This document shows positions 8,643 through 16,509 of a stretch of DNA of 64,000 bases, piece by piece; within the stretch, counting starts at the first letter, position 1, and each line of letters starts with the position of its first letter. Under the pieces are notes generated by a model that was not told the origin of the DNA, did no database searches, and saw only the letters and a program-made list of their open reading frames with translations. Source of the DNA: Betaproteobacteria bacterium (GTDB lineage Bacteria; Pseudomonadota; Gammaproteobacteria; Burkholderiales; SG8-39); NCBI GenBank assembly GCA_016195915.1, contig JACPYS010000008.1, forward strand, positions 87,336 through 151,335, read 5' to 3'. A program made the position numbers and the translations under genes.

Positions 8643-9572
8643 GTGGCAAGGCCAAGAAATGAGACTGCCGCGACCAGGTTGCCGCGCGAACGTACGCCCT
8701 ATTCAGCGATCGTCGACCGCCCGCGGCTCAAGCTGCCCGGCCGCGCACGCGTCGTCGTCTGGACGATCGTCAATCTCGAGGTCTGGAACATCGCCCGCGC
8801 AATGGCCAGGCAAGTGCTGCCGGCCCCCACCGGCGCGGTGCTGCTGCCCGACGTGGCCAACTGGAGCTGGCACGAGTACGGCATGCGGGTCGGATTCTGG
8901 CGCTTCAAGGCGCTCTACGAGCGGCTCGGCATCCGGCCGACTGTCGCCATCAACGCCCGCGTCTGCGTCGACTATCCGCGCGTCGCGCGGGCCTGCCACG
9001 ACGCGGGCTGGGAATTCATGGGGCACAGCTACGAGCAGGGGCCGATCCACCTCGAAAAAGACCAACCCGGCATGATCGCGCGCTCGCTCGATACGATCCA
9101 AAAATTCACCGGCAAGCGCCCGATCGGCTGGCTCGGACCCGGGCTCACGCAGACGCTGGAGACGCCCGAACACCTTGCCGCCGCGGGGATCCGCTACATC
9201 GGTGACTGGGTATTCGATGACGAGCCCGCGCAGATCGAGACCGCCCGCGGCCAGCTGGTCACGCTGCCTTACTCGGTCGAAACGAACGACATCCCAATGA
9301 TGCTGGTGCAGCACCACGAGGCGGCGTATTGGACGCGCAAGTGCATCGACGCGTTCGAGCGCTACTACGCGGAAGGCGCTCGGCGCGCCAAGATCCTGGC
9401 CATTGCGATCCACCCTTACATCAGCGGACAGCCGTTCCGGATCAAGTATCTCGAGGAGATCTACGCCGCCATCAACCGCCGGCCCGGCGTGCTGCACTGG
9501 AACGGCGAGCAGATCCTGGAGTGGTATCTGAAGGCGAAAATCCGGGCGGGCGCACGGCGACCCCGCCGGTGA
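8643..9572 (+). CDS. Polysaccharide deacetylase (NodB-like) family protein
   Basis: This protein of about 309 residues has the layout of the PuuE/allantoinase-like branch of carbohydrate esterase family 4: LPDVANWSWHEYGMRVGFWR, then ERLGIRPTVAINARV, EFMGHSYEQGPIH and IGWLGPGLTQTLETPEHLA. The usual NodB motif 1 (T-F/L-D-D) is replaced by VVWTIVNLEVWN, so the two metal-binding aspartates are not obvious. The GTG at 8643 is chosen; an upstream GTG (8604) would overlap the Bug gene. It may hydrolyse a cyclic amide or imide taken up by the neighbouring Bug protein, which is inference. Confidence 0.75.
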   Translation: MARPRNETAATRLPRERTPYSAIVDRPRLKLPGRARVVVWTIVNLEVWNIARAMARQVLPAPTGAVLLPDVANWSWHEYGMRVGFWRFKALYERLGIRPTVAINARVCVDYPRVARACHDAGWEFMGHSYEQGPIHLEKDQPGMIARSLDTIQKFTGKRPIGWLGPGLTQTLETPEHLAAAGIRYIGDWVFDDEPAQIETARGQLVTLPYSVETNDIPMMLVQHHEAAYWTRKCIDAFERYYAEGARRAKILAIAIHPYISGQPFRIKYLEEIYAAINRRPGVLHWNGEQILEWYLKAKIRAGARRPRR

Positions 9573-9581
9573 CTACCAGCG

Positions 9582-10547
9582 TCACGGGTTGACTTTGATC
9601 CCGGCCTCCTTGATCAGTCGCTCGTAGCGCTCCATCTCGCTCTTGATGAAAGCGCCGAACTGCTCCGGTGAGCTGCTCACCGCCTCTACGCCGAGGTCGG
9701 CGAACTTGCTCTTGACAAACGGGTCCACCATCACCTTGACCATGTCGGCGTGAAACCTGTCGATGATCGCTTTCGGCGTGCCCGCGGGCATCAGCACCCC
9801 CCACCAGTTCACCGCCACCAGCCCCGGCACCTCGGAATCGCAGGTCGGCAGCTCCGCGAGCAGCGCGAACCTCTGCGCACCGGTCGCGCAAAGCGCGCGC
9901 AGCTTTCCCGCGCGAATGTGCTGCATCGCGGGCAGCGCGTCGGAGAAGATCAGCTGGATCTGCGCGCCGAGCAGGTCCTGCACCGCGAGGACCCCGCCCT
10001 TGTAGGGAATCTCCACCATGTTCACCTTGGTGAGGTTCTTGAGCAGTTCGGTGCTCAGGTGCGAGACGCTCCCGGGGCCGCTGGTGCCGTAAGAGAGCTT
10101 GCCGGGGTTCGCGCGGGCGTAGCGGAGCATCTCGCCCAGCGACTTGATCTGCCAGCTCGTGTTCACCACCAGCACGTTCGGCCCGGTCGAGATCAGCGAC
10201 ACCGGGATAAAATCCTTCTCGACGTTGTAGGTCACCTTCGAGAGCAGCGGGTTGACCGCAGCCGGGCCGATATTGCCGATGACGAACGTATAGCCATCGG
10301 GCGCCTGGCGTGCCGTGTACTCCATCCCGATCGAACCGGCCGCGCCAGGCTTGCTCTCCACGATCACCTGCTGGCCCCAGACCTCGCTGAGCTTCTGGCC
10401 GAAGACCCGCGCCATCAGGTCGGAACTCCCGCCGGGCGGGTAGGTCACGATCAGCCGGACCGGCTTCGACGGATAACTTTGTGCGCCGGCAGTTCCGCAA
10501 ATCCATCCTCCGAGCAGCCCGATTGCCAGGATAATCAGCTTGCGCAT
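9582..10547 (-). CDS. Bug/TctC tripartite tricarboxylate receptor
   Basis: This is a second Bug-family periplasmic receptor (321 residues). The ATG behind GGGAGG is used; it gives a signal peptide (RKLIILAIGLLGGWICGTAGA) ending just before SYPSKPVRLIVTYPPGGSSD. ESKPGAAGSIGMEY and IPYKGGVLAVQDL match the family's two ligand-contact loops. It converges with the deacetylase-like gene and diverges from the LVIVD-type gene. It is probably an orphan receptor; the ligand is unknown. Confidence 0.9.
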   Translation of the reverse strand: MRKLIILAIGLLGGWICGTAGAQSYPSKPVRLIVTYPPGGSSDLMARVFGQKLSEVWGQQVIVESKPGAAGSIGMEYTARQAPDGYTFVIGNIGPAAVNPLLSKVTYNVEKDFIPVSLISTGPNVLVVNTSWQIKSLGEMLRYARANPGKLSYGTSGPGSVSHLSTELLKNLTKVNMVEIPYKGGVLAVQDLLGAQIQLIFSDALPAMQHIRAGKLRALCATGAQRFALLAELPTCDSEVPGLVAVNWWGVLMPAGTPKAIIDRFHADMVKVMVDPFVKSKFADLGVEAVSSSPEQFGAFIKSEMERYERLIKEAGIKVNP

Positions 10548-10604
10548 GTCGCCTCCCAAGGGTTCTTCTTGCGGCAATTCTCACCGGAACATTAAGCTAG
10601 CGCA

Positions 10605-11855
10605 ATGACAGGCAAATTTCCAGGAACCGGTTTCCGCACCGACCAGGCGCTGTCGTTCAACATGCGCCTGCTCGCTCACCACGAACTGCAGGGCTACGGC
10701 GGCATCGGCGAGGGCATGGCGATGCAGCTCGCGCGGGACGGACGCCGCATCCTCTGGCTCGCACACGAGTCCGCGCCCAAGAATTTTACTGGTGTCGACG
10801 TCACCGACCCGCGCGCACCTCGCGTGGTGGCCCAGACCGAGCTGCCGCACGCGAAGATGCGCTCGAACTCGCTCGACGTGGTCGGCGACATCCTGGCCGT
10901 TGCCTATCAGACGAGTACGGTGGGCCTGACGCCCGCGGGCTTCGATCTGTTCGACGTGAGCGTTCCTGAAACCCCCCGGCGCATCTCGCACTTCGACGCC
11001 TCGGGTGCGCATTCGCGCGGCGTGCACCAGCTCTGGTTCGCAGACGGCGAATTCGTGCATATGTCGAGCGGCGTTGCGGATTTCCAGCCGCGGCACCCGG
11101 ACGACGATCAGTTCTACCGCATCGTGGACGTGCGCAATCCGTCCCAACCGGTCGAGGCCGGACGCTGGTGGCTACCCGGCACGCGCGAGGGCGACGCCGA
11201 ACCCGCGCCTGCGCGGCTCGATCCGCGCATCGCGACCGGATTTCGCGCGCACAACACCAATGTCTTTCCCGAGCGTCCGGACCGGGCGTACATCGGCTAC
11301 ATCGACGGCGGCGCGGTGATCCTCGACATCTCCGACAAGTCGCGCCCGCGCGTCGCCGGCCGGTGGAACCATTCGCCGCCGTTCAACGGCTTCACGCACA
11401 CAGTGCTGCCGCTGTTCGGCCGCAATCTGCTGGTGGTGAGCGACGAGTGCGTTCGCGACGGCGGCGAGGACTGGCCCAAGCTGGTGTGGATGGTCGATGC
11501 ACGCAATGACGGGAATCTGGTGCCGATCAGTACGTTTCCCGCGCCGCCGTACGATGCCTTCGCGCGCCGCGGCGGCCGATTCGGGGCGCACAATTTGCAC
11601 GAGAACCAGCCCGGGCCGGCATCGTTTCGCTCCGAGACGGTTCTGATCGGCACGTTCTTCAATGCGGGGGTGCGCGCCTACGACACAAGCAACCCGTACC
11701 AGCCGCAGGAGATCGCGTACTTCGTTCCCGCGGCGCCGAAGCTCTCGCAGGCCGGCGCGATCCAGTTGAACGACGTGTACGTCGACGAGCGGCGCATCGT
11801 GTACACCGTGGACCGCCACATTGGCGGCCTGTATATCCTCGAACTGACGTTCTGA
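10605..11855 (+). CDS. LVIVD-repeat-like beta-propeller protein
   Basis: This 416-residue protein has no signal peptide. It contains repeated blades of the pattern VDVTDPRAPRVVAQ, FDVSVPETPRRISHFD, IVDVRNPSQPVEAGRWW, ILDISDKSRPRVAGRWN and YDTSNPYQPQEIAYF, each a hydrophobic strand with D-V/I-S/T-D/N-P. This matches LVIVD-type propellers, whose biochemical roles are mostly undefined. Its stop overlaps the ATG of the CobW gene as TGATG, so the two are coupled. The His and Asp clusters (AHNTN, GFTHTVLPLF, HNLHENQPG) could bind metal. Confidence 0.75.
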   Translation: MTGKFPGTGFRTDQALSFNMRLLAHHELQGYGGIGEGMAMQLARDGRRILWLAHESAPKNFTGVDVTDPRAPRVVAQTELPHAKMRSNSLDVVGDILAVAYQTSTVGLTPAGFDLFDVSVPETPRRISHFDASGAHSRGVHQLWFADGEFVHMSSGVADFQPRHPDDDQFYRIVDVRNPSQPVEAGRWWLPGTREGDAEPAPARLDPRIATGFRAHNTNVFPERPDRAYIGYIDGGAVILDISDKSRPRVAGRWNHSPPFNGFTHTVLPLFGRNLLVVSDECVRDGGEDWPKLVWMVDARNDGNLVPISTFPAPPYDAFARRGGRFGAHNLHENQPGPASFRSETVLIGTFFNAGVRAYDTSNPYQPQEIAYFVPAAPKLSQAGAIQLNDVYVDERRIVYTVDRHIGGLYILELTF

Positions 11856-12931
11856 TGCCCGGCGCAGAGCGCGCCCCCCCATCACGCGATCCCGCATCGC
11901 GTGACCCCCTCGCGGGCCGCATCCCGATCATTCTGATCACCGGTTTCCTCGGCAGCGGCAAGACGACGCTGCTCGGCCGCCTGCTGCGCCATCCCGGCAT
12001 GGACCGCGCCGCGGTCATCATCAACGAGTTCGGTGACGCCGGGATCGACCATCAGCTGGTGGCCGCGTCTTCCGAGCAGATGACCCTGCTCGGCAACGGC
12101 TGCCTGTGCTGCACCGTGCGCACCGATCTGCAGGAGACGCTGCGCGAGCTGTTTATCAAGCGGCGCGCGGGCGAAGTCATCGATTTCGACCGAGTGTTCG
12201 TCGAGGCGAGCGGGCTTGCGGACCCCGTGCCGGTGCTGCATTCGTTCCAAAGCGACGGCCTGCTCGGCGCGCAGTTTCGGCTGGACGGGGTCGTCACCGT
12301 GGTCGACGCGGTGAACGCCATGGGCCAGCTCGATACCATGCCCGAAGCCGTCCGGCAGGTGGCGGTCGCCGATCGGCTCATCCTGAGCAAGACCGATATC
12401 GCCAGTGCGGCTGCCGTTGCGGAACTGGAGGAGAGGCTCAAGGCGCTGAACCCCTACGTCCCGATCGAGCGCGCAGCGCATGGCGAGATTGATCCCGCTA
12501 CGCTCGTCAACCTCGGCCCCGCAAGCGCGAGGGCGCTGCCGCAAGAACTCAACCGTTGGCTTGGCACGGGTAGCACCGAGGGGGAAGGCTACCTGGGCAA
12601 CCGCCGCGTGGGCGAGCACGACGCAGCGGTTCGAGCCTTCAGCCTGCGCTTCGAGTGCCCGTTCACCTGGGACACACTTGCCGCCGCATTGCAGACGCTG
12701 ACAGCGCTACGCGGGCCGGATCTGCTGCGCGTGAAAGGGATCGTGAATGTCGAAGGCGAGGCCGGTCCAGTGGTTCTTCAGGCGGCGCAGCACGTCATTC
12801 ACCCGCCCGTCACGCTGGAAGGCTGGCCCGATGCCGAGCGTAGTTCGCGCATCGTGTTTATCGTGCGCAATATCAAGCGGGATTCGGTCGAGGCGCTGTT
12901 CGCGGCTGTGGGGGCGCTGGCAAATTCCTGA
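11855..12931 (+). CDS. CobW/COG0523-family metallochaperone GTPase
   Basis: This 358-residue GTPase of the G3E family has Walker A GFLGSGKTT, the switch segment INEFGDAGID, the metal-binding C-x-C-C motif in GNGCLCCTVRTDL, the Walker B-like VFVEASGLADP, and LSKTD for guanine specificity. The C-terminal CobW_C domain ends with WPDAERSSRIVFIVRNI. It should insert or allocate a metal (Zn, Co or another) into a client enzyme. It is coupled by one base to the LVIVD-type gene, so that protein or a nearby metal-dependent hydrolase may be the client; this is inference. Confidence 0.88.
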   Translation: MPGAERAPPSRDPASRDPLAGRIPIILITGFLGSGKTTLLGRLLRHPGMDRAAVIINEFGDAGIDHQLVAASSEQMTLLGNGCLCCTVRTDLQETLRELFIKRRAGEVIDFDRVFVEASGLADPVPVLHSFQSDGLLGAQFRLDGVVTVVDAVNAMGQLDTMPEAVRQVAVADRLILSKTDIASAAAVAELEERLKALNPYVPIERAAHGEIDPATLVNLGPASARALPQELNRWLGTGSTEGEGYLGNRRVGEHDAAVRAFSLRFECPFTWDTLAAALQTLTALRGPDLLRVKGIVNVEGEAGPVVLQAAQHVIHPPVTLEGWPDAERSSRIVFIVRNIKRDSVEALFAAVGALANS

Positions 12932-12942
12932 GCGTTCCGGGT

Positions 12943-12968
12943 TAGAATATGACCATCGAGATGACCAT
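12943..12968 (+). promoter_or_regulatory. Probable promoter/operator of the second phd-PIN pair
   Basis: A TAGAAT -10-like box (12943-12948) is followed by two direct copies of ATGACCAT (12949-12956 and 12961-12968) just before the antitoxin GTG at 12981. No good -35 is visible. Direct repeats at this position could be antitoxin half-sites. Confidence 0.35.
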
Positions 12969-12980
12969 GAGTACGGTGTC

Positions 12981-13232
12981 GTGAGCGCCTACAGCATTGC
13001 CGAAGCGAAAGCCCACCTGAGCGCCCTGCTCGAGCAGGTCGCGCGCGGCGAGCAGGTCACGCTCACCAAACGCGGCAAGCCGGTGGCCCGCATCGTGCCT
13101 GCGGGGGATTTGAACCCCAAACCAAAGCTCGATCTTGCCGCCCTCAAGAAATTCCGCGCCAGCCTGCCTCGCTCCCGCCTCAGTTCCGCGGTCATGGTGC
13201 GCAAGATGCGCGATGAAGCGGACGGCTGGTGA
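12981..13232 (+). CDS. Phd/YefM-type antitoxin
   Basis: This 83-residue antitoxin has the classical Phd signature: YSIAEAKAHLSALLEQVARGEQVTLTKRGKPVARIVP forms the DNA-binding N-terminal domain, and KLDLAALKKFRASLP then MVRKMRDEADGW forms the toxin-binding tail. The GTG start was chosen because no ATG exists in frame before the conserved AYSIAEAK. The stop overlaps the PIN GTG (GTGA). It is a different lineage from the first pair at 4772, with only the Phd fold in common. Confidence 0.88.
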   Translation: MSAYSIAEAKAHLSALLEQVARGEQVTLTKRGKPVARIVPAGDLNPKPKLDLAALKKFRASLPRSRLSSAVMVRKMRDEADGW

Positions 13233-13657
13233 TCTACGCCGATACCAACATCCTTCTTTCCCTGTTTTGCCCGGACAGCCTGACGGCGGCAGCGGAGGCG
13301 TGGTATCAGGAAGTCGCCGACCCGGTCTGCATCAGTTCCTGGACCGTCATCGAGTATCGGGCCAATATGGGATTGCGGGTACGCAAAGGACTGATGCCGC
13401 GCGCCAAATCAGTGGCCGTGATGAAACAGCTGGACTCCGCTGCCACGAATAGTTTTCACAGGCTCGCGCCTTCGCCGGAACATTTCACCACCGCAGGGGG
13501 CTGGCTCGCGCGGCCGGAATGCGCGTTGCGCAGCAGCGATGCATTGCACCTTTCGATCGCCTTTGGTTGCGGGTGCAGGCAGTTCGTCACCTTCGACCAG
13601 CCCTTGGGCGCGGCAGCAAGAAAACTCGGATTGCCCGTGGAAGTGCTCAAGGCGTAG
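13229..13657 (+). CDS. PIN-domain toxin
   Basis: This is a 142-residue PIN nuclease. Acidic residues are D in IYADTNILLSLF, E in SSWTVIEYRANMG, the D of RSSDALHLSIAFG and D in VTFDQPLGAAA, giving a complete PIN quartet. This branch resembles VapC toxins with the S-D-A-L-H-L-A motif. The GTG start overlaps the antitoxin stop. It should act as an endoribonuclease inhibited by its partner. Confidence 0.86.
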   Translation: MIYADTNILLSLFCPDSLTAAAEAWYQEVADPVCISSWTVIEYRANMGLRVRKGLMPRAKSVAVMKQLDSAATNSFHRLAPSPEHFTTAGGWLARPECALRSSDALHLSIAFGCGCRQFVTFDQPLGAAARKLGLPVEVLKA

Positions 13658-13680
13658 CTCGCGGTCTGGCGCGACGCAGA

Positions 13681-13793
13681 GCGCGATTCCGCGCGCCGCC
13701 TCGCGCTGTCGCGGACATGTTCGTTTCGCTCTCGCAATTCCGGGGAGCCGTGAAGTTCACAGCTACTCCGGCTTGGGCTTTCTGGAACCGACC
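13681..13793 (+). pseudogene. Internally deleted remnant of the gene at 15359-16327
   Basis: Bases 13681-13740 match 15431-15490, with the first 21 bases identical and the rest mostly so. The next segment, 13744-13793, matches about 15995-16043. Translations agree: RARFRAPP-AVA-M-VSLSQ, then SREVHSY-GL-FLE-T. About 500 bases between the two blocks are missing. The remnant sits immediately upstream of the AbiE pair, and the full copy immediately downstream, so the two form imperfect direct repeats flanking abiEi-abiEii. Confidence 0.7.
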
Positions 13794-13814
13794 CGCTTAC
13801 ATTATTGCGCATAG

Positions 13815-13831
13815 ATTACGAAAAGCGTAAT
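13815..13831 (+). promoter_or_regulatory. Inverted repeat upstream of abiEi
   Basis: ATTACG-AAAAG-CGTAAT is a perfect 6-5-6 inverted repeat ending 12 bases before the abiEi ATG. A broader imperfect pair, GCTTACATTA and TAATGTGTAAGC, surrounds it. Known AbiEi antitoxins repress their operons by binding inverted repeats in the promoter, so this is a good operator candidate. Confidence 0.45.
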
Positions 13832-13843
13832 GTGTAAGCACAA

Positions 13844-14503
13844 ATGCAAACCGTTACCGAGAGAGTCTTCAAGCTCGCGCCGCCGGGCGGGTTGTTCGAT
13901 GAGACGGTCATTCACAACCTGTTCCCGGATAGCAGCGATGGCGCGCGGGCGCTGTTGGTGCATCGGGCTTGTCAGGAGGGCGAAATCCTGCGCCTGAAAC
14001 CCGGTCTATTCGTGCTCGGCCCACCCTATCGGAAATGCGAACCGCATCCGTTCGTGTTGGCCGCTGTGCTGCATGCCCCGTCCCATATCAGCCTGGAATC
14101 CGCCCTGGCCCATCACGGCCTGATCCCCGAGGCGGTCTACCAGGTGAGCAGCGTCACGCTCGGGCGCAGCCGGGAGTTCTCCACGCCGTTGGGGGTGTTC
14201 AGTTTCCGCCGCGTGACGGCGCGCGCGCCGCGCGCCGGGGTCGAGGCGGTGGCGGTGGCGCGTAACGCCTGGGCGTTCATCGCCTCGCCCCTGCGTGCCA
14301 TTGCCGATGCGGTCTACCTCAACAAGGAGATCACCTGGAACCGCAATGGCCTCGGCTACCTGACCGAGTCGCTGCGCATCGAGGAGGACGATCTGAGGTC
14401 GCTCCCCTTCGAAGCGCTGGATGAAATTCTGGACAGCCTCTGCAACCGGCGCGTGCAGGCTTACCTCGAAGGGTTGAAAGGAGCCGTCGGCCATGCTGAA
14501 TAG
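13844..14503 (+). CDS. abiEi: AbiEi-like antitoxin (type IV toxin-antitoxin)
   Basis: This 219-residue protein has the AbiEi architecture: an N-terminal winged helix-turn-helix (HNLFPDSSDGARALLVHRACQ, then GEILRLKPGLFVLG) and a C-terminal domain beginning HISLESALAHHGLIPEA with the strand VTLGRSREFSTPLGVFSFRR. In known systems AbiEi represses its operon and antagonises the AbiEii nucleotidyltransferase without direct binding. The gene overlaps abiEii by 11 bases. No clear ribosome site precedes the ATG, which may mean a short or leaderless mRNA. Confidence 0.8.
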   Translation: MQTVTERVFKLAPPGGLFDETVIHNLFPDSSDGARALLVHRACQEGEILRLKPGLFVLGPPYRKCEPHPFVLAAVLHAPSHISLESALAHHGLIPEAVYQVSSVTLGRSREFSTPLGVFSFRRVTARAPRAGVEAVAVARNAWAFIASPLRAIADAVYLNKEITWNRNGLGYLTESLRIEEDDLRSLPFEALDEILDSLCNRRVQAYLEGLKGAVGHAE

Positions 14504-15350
14504 GGTCTTGAGCGCGAAGATTCGCGACTATGCGCCGGCGAATCCGGTCGAGCAGGAGAACGTGTTGCAGGAACTCATGCAGCACTATGTGCTGTCCAGC
14601 CTCGCGCGCGCTGGCATGTTCGCGCAGGCCATGTTTCACGGCGGCACCTGCCTGCGCATCGTCTACGGCATGAACCGGTTTTCCGAGGGCCTGGATTTCC
14701 TGCTCAAGCGGCCTGATCCGGGCTTCCGCTGGCAGGGCTACCTGCAGTCCGTCCGCAAGGACTGTCTACAGGAAGGCATTGCGTTCGAAGTGCAGGACAA
14801 GGCCCAGGCCGGAACGCCCGTCCGGAAGGCCTTTCTAAAAACCGATTCCATCGGCAAGATCCTGACGCTGGACCTGCCCTTCGAGCGCTATCAACCACGC
14901 AAGATCCGCATCCAGCTCGAAATCGACACCAATCCGCCCGCGGGCTCGACCTTCACGACCAGCTACATCACCTTCCCCGTGACGGCGCCCGTGACGACGC
15001 AGTCCCCGGAATCGGGCTTTGCGCTGAAACTGCACGCGCTGCTCTGCCGTCCCTACGTCAAGGGACGTGATTGGTATGACTTCGTGTGGTACGTCGCGCG
15101 CAAGACCAGGCCCGATCTGAGCCTGCTGCGCCATGCCTTGCAACAGCAGGGGCCATGGGCTGGACGAAAGTTCGCCGTGACGCTGTCCTGGGTACAGGAG
15201 ACCATGGATGCGTCCATCCGACGCGTCAAATGGACGGTGGCTCGGGATGACGTTCAACGCTTCCTGCCATTGCGCGACCAGGAGGGTCTGCGCGCGTGGA
15301 GCGTGGATTTCTTCCTCAACCAGCTCGCGCGCATGGGCGAGTCAGAGTGA
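14493..15350 (+). CDS. abiEii: AbiEii/AbiGii-family nucleotidyltransferase toxin
   Basis: This 285-residue DNA-polymerase-beta-type nucleotidyltransferase is related to MenT/AbiEii toxins. Motif I is FHGGTCLRIVYG followed by RFSEGLDF; the canonical D-x-D (SEDLDF) reads G-x-D here, so only one of the two metal-binding aspartates is present at this spot. KLHALLCRPYVKGRDWYDFVWY gives the conserved lysine and the R-D-x-x-D-F/Y motif. The toxin would modify tRNA or another target to arrest growth during phage infection. Whether the D-to-G change abolishes activity cannot be decided from sequence. Confidence 0.82.
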   Translation: MLNRVLSAKIRDYAPANPVEQENVLQELMQHYVLSSLARAGMFAQAMFHGGTCLRIVYGMNRFSEGLDFLLKRPDPGFRWQGYLQSVRKDCLQEGIAFEVQDKAQAGTPVRKAFLKTDSIGKILTLDLPFERYQPRKIRIQLEIDTNPPAGSTFTTSYITFPVTAPVTTQSPESGFALKLHALLCRPYVKGRDWYDFVWYVARKTRPDLSLLRHALQQQGPWAGRKFAVTLSWVQETMDASIRRVKWTVARDDVQRFLPLRDQEGLRAWSVDFFLNQLARMGESE

Positions 15351-15358
15351 GTTCGTGA

Positions 15359-16327
15359 ATGACCAGGGAAAGCAACCGGGGGCGACGAGGACATGCGCAG
15401 GACATGAGCGCCGCGCAAACGATCCGGCGCGCGCGATTCCGCGCGCCGCCTGCGGCCGTCGCGCAGATGCTTGTTTCTCTCTCGCAATACCAGCCTGCCG
15501 CGGACTGGCCTCGTGACTGCCGGGCGTTGGCAGATCAAGTGGCGGACACGGAACCCTTCGCGATCATCCTGTTCACCGAACCGCTCGCACCCGAACACTG
15601 GCGGCGCCGCAGCCATACGCTCATGCGTCGCATCGAAACCGGCTCGGAACTCGACCAGACCGTCTGGCGGCACTTCGACGCCGAACTCAACACTCGCATG
15701 GCCGAGTGGCTGCGCGATCACCGCGACCCTGACGATGTGCATCTGCGTAGCCTCGTCAGGCAATACCATCCGAAAGCCAGAGCCATCCTGCGAGCCGAAT
15801 ACGAGGAGCGCTATCCCCGCGCGTGGAAGCGCCGGTGGGCGGAACGTACCTACCTGCGGCCCCGGTACAAGGTCGAATGCCGGCGCCGATACGATCTGCC
15901 TCCTCCGCTGGGGCTCTGGGGCACGGATGCGCCGCAGCAGTTCTACTTCATGCGCCGATCCGGGACCTACGCGCGGGGGTGCAGCACCAGCTCGGGAAGT
16001 CGTGAAGTCCACAGCTACTACGGCCTGGCCTTTCTGGAACTGACGCTCCGCGGGCTGTCCATCCCGTGCCACATCCTCGTCTACGACAAGCACAACCAGT
16101 TGTGCCTCGCGGACACCCTGCCGTCGTTCGCACTTCACGCCGGCGCGATGGGGTCCAACTGCGACGAGCCCCAGGGAACGGTGCGGACTCTGATGCAGAC
16201 GGCGCGCACTGTGCGTGTCATCGAAGCGGACGATGGGTGCGGGATTCGCGAAGTTCAGGTGATGGCGCCCCGGACCATTGGGATCAATGACCGCGACGAC
16301 AAACCGCGGATTATTCGTGCTTCGTAA
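15359..16327 (+). CDS. Uncharacterised protein next to AbiE
   Basis: I do not recognise this family. The ORF has 322 residues from ATG 15359, eight bases after the abiEii stop; ATG 15404 is an alternative giving 307 residues. It is Arg- and His-rich with no signal peptide or membrane segment. Notable stretches are the helical WRHFDAELNTRMAEWLRDH, the basic block EYEERYPRAWKRRWAER and HILVYDKHNQLCLAD. A shortened copy of its beginning and its later part lies at 13681-13793, upstream of abiEi. It may be a third member of the AbiE locus or an older resident gene duplicated when the module arrived. Confidence 0.6.
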   Translation: MTRESNRGRRGHAQDMSAAQTIRRARFRAPPAAVAQMLVSLSQYQPAADWPRDCRALADQVADTEPFAIILFTEPLAPEHWRRRSHTLMRRIETGSELDQTVWRHFDAELNTRMAEWLRDHRDPDDVHLRSLVRQYHPKARAILRAEYEERYPRAWKRRWAERTYLRPRYKVECRRRYDLPPPLGLWGTDAPQQFYFMRRSGTYARGCSTSSGSREVHSYYGLAFLELTLRGLSIPCHILVYDKHNQLCLADTLPSFALHAGAMGSNCDEPQGTVRTLMQTARTVRVIEADDGCGIREVQVMAPRTIGINDRDDKPRIIRAS

Positions 16328-16509
16328 TGCCCTGCTCTCGGGGCTGTGGGGCCGAAGCAATCAAGGCGAGCGCTCCGTCACGCCCGCCGCGCCGAACGAA
16401 CTACCCCGATGCGCTGAAGGGCGAAACAGGGAAAATTTCCTGCGAAGGGTCGCCGGGGAATCGCTTCCCGGCAACGTGTTGCCTGGAACCGTTCCTCAAA
16501 AGACTTGCC

